Below are positions 43,941-51,798 of a stretch of 51,798 nt of DNA, one piece after another; position 1 is the stretch's first letter, and every line of letters starts with the position of its first letter. A program made the position numbers and the translations under genes. The notes beneath the pieces were generated by a model that worked only from the letters and a program-made list of their open reading frames with translations, was not told the origin of the DNA and made no database searches. The stretch is taken from NCBI GenBank assembly GCA_000320545.1, contig ADNK01001920.1:1-51798 (forward strand). Reading direction: 5' to 3'. This stretch comes from Bigelowiella natans CCMP2755. Its lineage: Eukaryota; Cercozoa; Chlorarachniophyceae.

Positions 43941-45555
43941 CACATGCCTCGTGAAAATTTCCATTTGCAACATTTTTTCTGCTTTTTTGTTCAAAAAATT
44001 GCAATTTTCCATGAAAAAATGCCCATTTTTGCGACTTCTGGGCAAAAAATGGATTTTGCTCATTTTTTTGGATTGGCTGCCATTTCTTGTGCATTTGGTT
44101 CATCAAAAAATGGCGAGGTGTGCGCGTGTGGAATCAGTTGATCCACGTGATGAAAGCATTGCATCTGCAAGCAACTTGCACACTTGCGCGCGCAAAAACT
44201 GAACCAAAAGACCATAAGACCTCATGAAAATTTTGCATTTTCACTGCAAAAGCATGTCAGCGCGAGCCAGCCAGCGTTTTTCCAAAATTTGAGAATTTTC
44301 CAGTTCTTTTGACAGCAACAATTGGCACACTCCAGCACTCCTGAAAACTCTCATCGAGAGCTTCATTCAGAACCTGCAAAACAAATTGAAATTGAATCAA
44401 AACTTTTTGAGTTGGCTAGTTGGGTCACTTTTTCGTCGGATTGCGTGACCGGAAAGTGTGACCGGGCCAGCGGGTTTTGATCAGGTGTGGTTGGCGTGCG
44501 TGCATTCTGGCACTCTGGCACCACTGACCACTGACCAGCTCTAGAGCTAGCCAGTATAGCAGTGTGCGTGGCCACCATCTCAGATCTGTCTTGCCATTGG
44601 AGATCAAACGCTGATCAACGTGCCAAAGCGCTGCAGCCGCTGCTTTGCAGGGCTGCATTGGGGTCCAGTGACATCACTGCGTCCACAATCCAGCAATGTG
44701 CATGCACGCACACGAAACGACATTGCTGCTGTGCATTCACGATGCAGTCGTTCACGTGCACGCCTGATCGAGTGAACGTGTGACGGTCACACGCACAAGA
44801 CACGCGCCCCTCCAACAAGCACATCCGTGCATGCCAGGAGCAGAACTCAGATCTTCAAGCAGGACGCTCGGATGTGATTGGAACCAAACACGCCAGCACG
44901 TTCTGGCGTTGCAACATTGCACACTTCAATGTTCGAGAAAACATGTTTTGATTTGCCTTTCCACCCCCCCATCAATCCACGTGTCCAGTTTGAACAAGAA
45001 ACTCTTCATGCATCGCTTGGCAGGAACCACGCACGAAACTCGTTCATCATTCCAGGTCATGACAGACCACTCTAGCACTGGAAACCAAAAACAGAACTCG
45101 TTTTACGGCTCGCATTTGAGCGCGAAAGATGGTGTGGGCCCGCAAGGACGAGGCAGCTAAGCTCCCAAACTAGGCTCTACGTCACACGACCTTTCCTTCC
45201 CTGGAGCCGAACATCGAACAACTTTCTTTCTCTCTCTTCTGGGAGCCGAGCACAAAGTTTTCGTTTCCCATGTAAGACTTCATTCGATAGTTGTCGTCAT
45301 GTTAAAAACCCATGGAATTTCACTCATTTGCATTGCATTTTATTTTTTGGGGCCAGTAGGAATGTGGTCTGGGAAGTTTCTCGCATGATGAGAGAAGAGA
45401 AGAGTGGAAGAAAGAAAGAAAGAAGTAGGAAATTGAACATCGAGATTCTTTGGGTAAAATCCTTGAAATGCATGACTGATGAAGTCCGAAGTTAGTTGTC
45501 CATTCTCTGCCATTTTTCCTATCCGAGGGGGCCCGCAATTTGTAGCCCTACGAGC
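43941..45555. other. Gene-free spacer right of the retrotransposon
   Basis: About 1.6 kb. The first 400 bp are rich in AAAAAT/ATTTTT words with imperfect inverted segments, the rest is moderately GC-rich and CACG-rich. No exon that I can support. Confidence 0.45.
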
Positions 45556-47704
45556 ATGCACTACTGTTATTCTTCGCTCCGAGCTGCTCGGCGCAGTCTA
45601 CGCTTGGTGGGATTCGGAGGTGCTTGCACGGCAATTGTTGGGGGGGGCGTTTGCATGGCTGCTGGCAGCCGGGGTGAAGAAGAAAAGCCTGTTGACATTT
45701 GTCGGAGCCATTATCCGAAGGTGAGTGGCACGTACATCGTGGGTGTTTTCCGCTGGTCGTGGGATCTTCTTTTGAGTTACATTGACGTTCTTAGGGCCTC
45801 AATGCAAAGTTCATGAACAATGGAGCCATAAAGTTCTTCGCAGGTCGGCTCTTTATTTGCCTAGGGTTCTGTTTCATGCGCTTGCGTAGGGGATGTGATA
45901 GTGGAGAGTTCTTTTGTGATGGTGGGAAGATCTATTGAGCTTTACTTAATCAGGAAAAGGCGGGCGGTTCGATGATCCCGAGCTCCGTGAAATAGCGGCA
46001 GAGAAGGAGAAGATTTGCCAGGCACTTGGGAACTTGAAAGTTATTTGCTCACTCCTCACTCTACAACAGCCAACAAAGAACTAATTCAACACCACACACA
46101 TGACATTAGACCATTACCAACAGCGACCTCGTCGTTTAGGAGTGCAGTTTAAACATATCTTCTAGCTGTGTCGCCAGCAAGAACGCATCACATAACCCGC
46201 AACATCCAGCACACCGCGACTTGTTTGTCGACGTGTTTCCAACCCGCTCAAAGGCTAACGTCATCGTTCTTTTCCTCCTTTCTCCCTCCGATTATCGGGT
46301 GTCTTTGGACTATATGACCAGGGACTTTCTGTAGCTGATGTAGGATCAGGAACCGGCATCATGCTTCCTCTTCTGAACAATGCTGTTGGCAAAAACGGCA
46401 AGGTTTGTGTTTCGTCGTTCAATTGTTGTGTGGTGGCGTAATAAATTCCTTGTAATTATCTCAATCCTCTTCATGACTGAAGAATGCGAATGTTTTTCCT
46501 CCGTGCTCGTATCGGGCAAATTTTTCCAACGTGCGAAGTATCTTTAAAGTGATATACTTTTGTTGATAGTTTAATTTTATTGTGCATCGTACTACGAATC
46601 ATCTAGATCTATGCGTTAGAGATATCGCCCCCCTTCGTGAAGTATCTTCGCAAGAAGAAAAGGTTTGTACTCTAATATGTTGAGCTCCATACCCTTAAAA
46701 TGATCCTGTGTAACATGTAAAATCGACGTGGAGAGAAGAGAAGCTGGACAACGTGCACGTTCTTGCATGCGATAACAAATCGACCAAACTTGCCTCGAAA
46801 TCCGTGGACTTGGTGTTTCTATGCGACGTGTATCATCACGTTGAGTATCCGCACACCTTTATGACCGACATTAAAAGGTACTACGATCATGTTGCGAATA
46901 CGAAATGTAAGATGACATCATGCAATACGACACTGTTAGACGGTTTGAGAACAACACTGATGATATTATCTTGGTATTGACACACGGCCAACGCCATGAT
47001 GCGGAACAAAGCTTGCATTTGAAACTCGGCATTTTTGTTTGACATCATTTTGAAGAAGTGGTGTGTTGTTCTGTCAACAGGAGTTTAAAGGATGACGGCA
47101 GATTGGTAATCGTGGATTTCTACAACGACCCGAAGCGGTGAATTGCACAATCTTATCGAATAGCCGCAGATTTTGAGACTGATATTGACGGCGTGAATCA
47201 CTGATTTTTCGAAAACGCAAAGGACCTGAAAGTGGCCTTGCCTGCAATTCTTTGTCGTTGTAGGGCTTTTTAAAATGAAGACGTGTGTATTGGTGGTGTG
47301 CAGAGCGAAGAACCACTCCCCAGAATGGCTGAGAGACCACATCCGAGCAAGTACTTAGTCCTCGTTGAGCGAATGCTGTTTTTAGGAGAAAACTGAAAGA
47401 CAATAATTTAACAGAAGAATGGAACTATAAATAGCGAAATAAAACAAACACACAATGGAGTAGTGTATTTCATTTTTGCTAGATTTGGGCCACCATGCTT
47501 CGGATCCTGAAAACATTGAATTTTCGTGACTGGAAGTACATGCACGCAAGAACACAGACAGACGAATAACGTATTTTGTGTCGTATGTGTATGTAAGGCA
47601 AAGGTGTCTTCCGATCGGAGATAGAGGGCGCCGGTTTTTCCTACATCGGAGATATTGTCCTTGAAGAGCTACAAGAGAACTATGTCATGATGTTTGCAAA
47701 GTGA
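45556..47704 (+). CDS. Class I SAM-dependent methyltransferase, organelle-targeted?
   Basis: Nine exons, all phase-matched: 45556-45720, 45795-45843, 45954-46039, 46322-46402, 46608-46663, 46734-46877, 47081-47137, 47304-47350 and 47598-47704, giving 263 aa. The N-terminus (MHYCYSSLRAARRSLRL then a Gly/Ala stretch) is Arg-rich without acids, like a mitochondrial or plastid presequence. Then come GRFDDPELRE, motif I SVADVGSGTGIMLPLL, IYALEISPPFVKYLR (motif II), DLVFLCDVYHHVEYP (motif IV region), DDGRLVIVDFYNDPKR, SPEWLRDHIRA and EIEGAGF...LEENY-like ending MMFAK-TGA. This is the layout of the COG2226/Methyltransf_11-25 group, common in bacteria. The substrate is unknown. Confidence 0.85.
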
Positions 47705-48497
47705 GCACAAGCATATGTGTCTTCGATCTGTGTGTACTCCCTCAACATGTACGGACCTAATATAGGTATTGCCGTGCACATGTATCTATTATCCTGTGTT
47801 TTGCAGCAGCATCATTCGTGTTGTAACTTAGCAAGCGCCACAGGCGTGTACCGTCGATGGAGCATGCTAGACGTAACTGTTCGCAGATGACTCACGCCCT
47901 CGCAGCATGGACATCTCTAGCTACCTAGATCTAGTACACGTAGTCACACTGCAGGCATGATGGTCATAATCGCAGGCTAGCAGGTGGCACAGATCTAGCT
48001 AGTCTGCATGTGCTACGATAAGTTAAATGCGAGATGCTCACTCGCGCAGTATGTGGCCAACGTAGCAATGGCATCTCAAAAGAATTAGAAATGACGTCAG
48101 AAATATTTCTGTCTTACAGCAATATCAATGATGCTTGTTTACTTGTTTTCTATACAACAAAAAGATGCGCCAGCTGGCATTAAAAAGGACAGAGCCAGAA
48201 GCGTTTCTTCAATGAGCACAGGTTCAATCCCCATTGGCTCCATGCTACTCGGACAACCATCACCTCATCAAACTTAACTCTGATTGCAACTTTTTATATC
48301 TCATATTCGATGCAGTTTTACTTTCGAAGATTACAATCTTACAATTTGGAGAAAGCATCTTCCAATGCTCCGAGGCGACGTAGTGTGGACCCACAGTAGA
48401 TAATTCTACGTGTATTGTCCACGTGGAAATTAAAAATTCATATTGGGTTTCATTACTTTGACTATACAATGGTGTGATAGGATAAGGCAGGTTGAGG
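47705..48497. other. Gene-free spacer
   Basis: Includes a CTAG-rich block at about 47870-48010 similar in word content to 36710-37060 and 12390-12610. A short inverted pair (GAGCCA at 48191, TGGCTC at about 48236) encloses GGTTCAATCCC, but it is too short for a tRNA. Confidence 0.45.
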
Positions 48498-49352
48498 TTA
48501 ACCCAAAGCTTTGGTGAGCTTCGTTGCAAAAACGCCAAAACTGTAATCATCCGATTTCTGGAAAAACCTTTCCCAGTTATCAAAAGGCTGAAGCCAAAGG
48601 TTGTTGTATATCTCTATTTTCCTAGATGGACCGTCTTCATCAGCAAATACAGAAGAATGCCCCCTCTTCTCATATCTGAGGGCTAAGAGGAAGATGACAT
48701 AGTGATACGCAGCGAAGGCAGCCAAGACGTGCCAAACCACGTGGAAATAAGGAATCACAGGGGAGAGTCCGCAAAGCTGGTGGTCCAGGCTCCAAAACGC
48801 TTTTGCTGTACCAAGCTCACCCACGATCATAAACAAAAGAATCTGCAGGTTCCTGCTTTTGGGTCTTGACAGGATAGTGATGGCCAGGGCAAGGAGTATG
48901 AGGACGGTGAAGGAGTGAAGGAAAATCTCATAGACTTTGAACTTTACATAGGCCACAACTACAGCTATTAGAAATGTAATAATTGCCGAATAAAAGTAGA
49001 CTCCTTTTGTTCCAGTAGTCACAGAGTGACACCCAGCAAGGGACACGAGATAGAGCAAGCCAAGCAGTAGCATCGGAAGCTCGTCCCAAAGCTCGCCCCA
49101 CCATCTCATCGTTCCGTGGAAAATTGTGGACCCGATTCCAATCAAAGCTAGGGTCGAAAAGAGCGCAGGGTAAATCCAACGCGTATTCAACTTCACGGTC
49201 TCAACAAATCCATAAAGGCCAAGAAACACGAATACGAGGCTGCTAATCGAATTCCAAAATTCTGCAATATATGGGCTTAATGTGTAGGACTCTTCGCAAA
49301 AGTCGACGGAAGAATCCTCCAGCCCCCAAAATCCTTTCGCAACAGCGTTCAT
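48498..49352 (-). CDS. Alkaline ceramidase (ACER/YPC1 family)
   Basis: Single exon of 284 aa, typical family length (about 260-290). Alkaline ceramidases hydrolyse ceramides to sphingosine and fatty acid in ER/Golgi membranes with a bound Zn. Near the N-terminus: GFWGLEDSSVDFCEESY and IAEFWNSISSLVFVFLGLYG, the family opening. Near residue 80: STIFHGTMRWWGELWDELPM holds the first Zn-binding His, the conserved Ser and the Asp-Glu-Leu-Pro motif. Near residue 215: PYFHVVWHVLAAFAAYHYV holds the HxxxH pair. Seven hydrophobic helices are visible. The Met at 49352 directly precedes the conserved block. No intron, unlike nearly all neighbours. Confidence 0.93.
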   Translation of the reverse strand: MNAVAKGFWGLEDSSVDFCEESYTLSPYIAEFWNSISSLVFVFLGLYGFVETVKLNTRWIYPALFSTLALIGIGSTIFHGTMRWWGELWDELPMLLLGLLYLVSLAGCHSVTTGTKGVYFYSAIITFLIAVVVAYVKFKVYEIFLHSFTVLILLALAITILSRPKSRNLQILLFMIVGELGTAKAFWSLDHQLCGLSPVIPYFHVVWHVLAAFAAYHYVIFLLALRYEKRGHSSVFADEDGPSRKIEIYNNLWLQPFDNWERFFQKSDDYSFGVFATKLTKALG

Positions 49353-51039
49353 TAACCTTGTTGTAGTGTGCGAAGTTGGGCAGGTTGTGTTGTGTGTTAA
49401 GTTAGGAAGAGGGGTAAAGCGGAAATTTCGGCAATTAAGAGATGAGAATCAGCTTAATTAGAAAAGGCAATAGCTACTAAGCAACCAAATTATTCATTGC
49501 GACATGATTTTTTCCAACATTTAGGAAATTTTATGGTACATTTTAATGAATGTTGAAGAGAAATTTGTTCCCTCTTTAGGAGAAAACTACTCTATTGAGC
49601 CTCAGACTTATCATCCATCTCACTTTGAATAAATACTTGAGAAAAGAACTAATATATTATGTTAACGACATGGATAATCAGAGGATCTATAATATTTAGA
49701 ACGGCATTATTATGTCCCGATAAATACAGAAAATTACCTTCGTTCACTATGTTAAGAGTGTCAACGAAGTAGGGTACGAGCAAAGGCTTCCAACAACTTC
49801 TAAGGCAATTTACTGCTAATAAACGAACTATCCATGTCGTAGATAGAAAACCTTCAAAGGTTTGAAGAAATTCATACCCCACCTTCCTTTTCGAGTTAAA
49901 TGGAATAAGTTCTCGTCTGCCACGAGAAATTTCAGGCGGAATTTTTGGTTTACCTCATCCTCCTGGACTGGAAATGCGACTTCGAGGGATCTCTGTCTCC
50001 TCGTAAAACTGGGCAGACATTCCTGCAAAGTTCCAACAGCCACCCATTCTCATGCTTGAGCCTTAAAATCTAAAAAACGTTATACATTTTCGAAAAATGT
50101 TTACGAAATTTTGTTGTCTCACAAGAAGAATGCCTCACGGAGACTTTCGGACACATGCTAGTTACAGCGAAGAACCACAGAACATGTTCCGAAAAACGTG
50201 GAAAAGAGATGAAATCGCGACTAGCTTTTGAACCAGAAACATGTGAGCAGACTTGTAAAAAAAGCGCAACCGATATACAAGCAAGACTGCGACGTCCAGG
50301 TGAACTGCAGAGCCGCCCCCCCCCGCAGGGCTGTCGGCTAATTTTCCACTCGTTTTTCCTCGAACTATCATTAGCTGGGAGGTGCGGGGAACATGCATGA
50401 CATCGAAATGGCGACTGCTTTATGATGCGTTTATGGCTGAGGGTAGCTCAATGTTTATTCCGAGGTTCCGAGCAGGGCAGATCTCAGCCTATTTCCGGGC
50501 TGTGATTTCTTCCTGCTCCTGTTGTATCTCCATGTTGGGGAAGGGGGGAGGGGGCATATTAAATGCGTGTTTTGGGATATTTATTACGAGCCATCTTCCT
50601 TAATGGGTCTCTTTTTGGTTCAACAACAGAGCCCGAGAAAGGAGCTAAAATAGATATTTTGTTCTTCGTTTTTAGTTTTTTATTGGGCACACTGTAACAA
50701 CTGCCATACCTTCTCGCGCACAGGAATCAAGCATGACTATTTCTGGGACGGACAGTCACTATCTGCTGTGAAACATCGTTGCTTGTTGAGCACTGGAGAA
50801 CGAGAGAGTGCTTATTCCGGGAAGAAGTTGTGGTTTCTCTACAGCAACCTACATAGCAGAGAGCAAAAGCTTTCTCCTCTTTCCTCTCCTCCACTTCCTC
50901 GAGTCAATTCAGTAGCATGGTGGCACTCCTTCCAATGTACGAAGACCCACGCAAACCCTCTCCCGTCTGGGAGACAGACGAGCACATATCCCCACTCATC
51001 TAGATAACAGCAATTGCCTCTATCGCCTGCACGCGTAAA
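49353..51039. other. AT-rich stretch without supported gene
   Basis: Two overlapping leftward open frames at 49649-50043 look weakly protein-like (VNQKFRLKFLVADENLFHL) and might be a decayed element, but I cannot name one. The rest holds nothing I can support. Confidence 0.4.
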
Positions 51040-51428
51040 ATGCATATTAGTGTTACGGTCATTTCGTCCACACCCCTTATCCCCCCCTTCTTAATTTATG
51101 TTCTTCTCTCTTCTATTACTCTCCCTAGACTTGTGAGTGCCTTCGCTGTGTGCAGTCGGCCGCTGTCCCTTACTTCATCACAAGCGCGCTTACGGGGCCA
51201 GGCAACAGCGCCGAGACCCACGCCACGGCATTCTTTTGCTCACCGCTACAGCAATCTCCCCATCTCCTCTCCAGCGACGAAAGAAGTAGCAGCAGCCCGT
51301 ACGATCGATGATGGAGCTCTCATCAAAGACGGCAGTACTCGCAGGAGGGAGGTGTTCGCCAGGGCTCGAGAGGTGAATGCAGAGAGGCCTCGAAATGGGC
51401 CCATCCGAAGACTGTATCGCCGCTTACG
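51040..51428 (+). CDS. First exon of a probable plastid-targeted preprotein
   Basis: The frame opens with a hydrophobic signal-peptide-like stretch (PPFLIYVLLSSITLP) ending VSA-FAV, then a Ser/Arg/Thr-rich, acid-free stretch (CSRPLSLTSSQARLRG). This is the bipartite layout of plastid proteins in algae with red secondary plastids, where Phe follows the signal cleavage site ('ASAF' motif). About 130 residues are read; a donor CG|gtagca at 51428 fits, so the TAG directly after is probably intronic. The mature domain is outside the window, so the product is unknown. Confidence 0.45.
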
Positions 51429-51518
51429 GTAGCAGCTGAGTTCAGAAACACATATTTTTACATCGTCTGTCAACGCATACAAACTCACTCTCTTGCTGTA
51501 TGGACGCGGGAGGGGCGG

Positions 51519-51538
51519 GTGGGGGGGGGGGGGGGGGG
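51519..51538. repeat. Poly(G) run of about 20
   Basis: Nearly uninterrupted G tract in the presumed intron. Similar G/C homopolymers occur at 1440-1453, 7870-7883, 15783-15800 and 18186-18200. Confidence 0.9.
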
Positions 51539-51798
51539 CCCATCGTTCCGTCCCCAATGTGCTAGTACTACTACGACTGGGAATCCAGAAAGTAGGTCGT
51601 ACATGGGATATTATTGCTGGAGAAGAGAGGGGGGCGTAGAGAAGGGGCAAGCAGAAGCAACAACACACAAACGCTCTTTATTCTTAGGGTGCGACAAAGT
51701 TTATAACACTCCACTTTGCTTATTTCCCATTCTCTCTCGGGGAAACATAAACGTCTTGTATTCTTAGGTGCGACACATATATATGTATAGTTCCCATC

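Noticed and set aside
48185-48245. tRNA-like GGTTCAATCCC with flanking inverted hexamers
   Set aside because: The span is only about 50 nt, with no anticodon or D arm. GGTTCAAACCC at about 26991 was rejected for the same reason.
1-51798. CRISPR arrays, operons, bacterial-type promoters or Shine-Dalgarno sites
   Set aside because: None seen. The repeats are microsatellites or minisatellites without spacers, and the genes are spliced.

Overview
The window is nuclear DNA of a microalga-like eukaryote. Genes are cut into many very short exons (23 to 100 nt is common) with GT-AG introns. The introns are full of dinucleotide runs (TA, CA, GA) and trinucleotide runs. TGA, TAA and TAG all serve as ordinary stops. 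A photosynthetic stramenopile or a relative with a secondary plastid is my best guess. The support is a callose-type GT48 beta-1,3-glucan synthase and, at the right edge, an N-terminus that looks like signal peptide plus transit peptide with Phe after the cleavage site. Lineage is inferred, not shown. I built the exon models by reading splice sites and phases by eye.

Left part (1-12000): an SR-protein kinase runs leftwards out of the window. It is divergent from a Sen54-like tRNA-splicing endonuclease subunit. Next comes a leftward MerB-like organomercurial-lyase homologue. It carries two in-frame TGA codons exactly where the family has its two active-site cysteines, and a SECIS-like hairpin lies about 150 nt after its stop. 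I think it is a double selenocysteine enzyme. Divergent from it is a 17-exon secreted 2OG-Fe(II) oxygenase ending in KTEL.

Middle (12000-27400): a repeat-rich gap; a small membrane protein tail-to-tail with a leftward WD40 protein; a rightward protein joining a Tudor domain to two S1 RNA-binding domains; a leftward GT61-type glycosyltransferase; then a poorly resolved, repeat-heavy stretch with isolated exons, an unknown leftward membrane protein and a rightward gene start.

Right part (27400-51798): a 12-exon gene of 2193 codons joins a multi-pass membrane domain of TMEM198/DUF4203 type in frame to a complete GT48 glucan synthase, with one 5.1-kb GC-rich exon among small ones. Then comes a full-length Ty3/gypsy retrotransposon with apparently identical 326-bp LTRs. 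Its polyprotein is broken by a 994-bp tandem duplication over protease and reverse transcriptase. Then follow a nine-exon SAM methyltransferase, a single-exon alkaline ceramidase (leftward), a gene-poor AT-rich stretch, and the first exon of a probable plastid-targeted protein that leaves the window.

The genes look like an ordinary housekeeping mixture (RNA processing, glycan synthesis, lipid and protein modification). There is no operon logic. Neighbouring genes tend to be divergent or convergent with short spacers.
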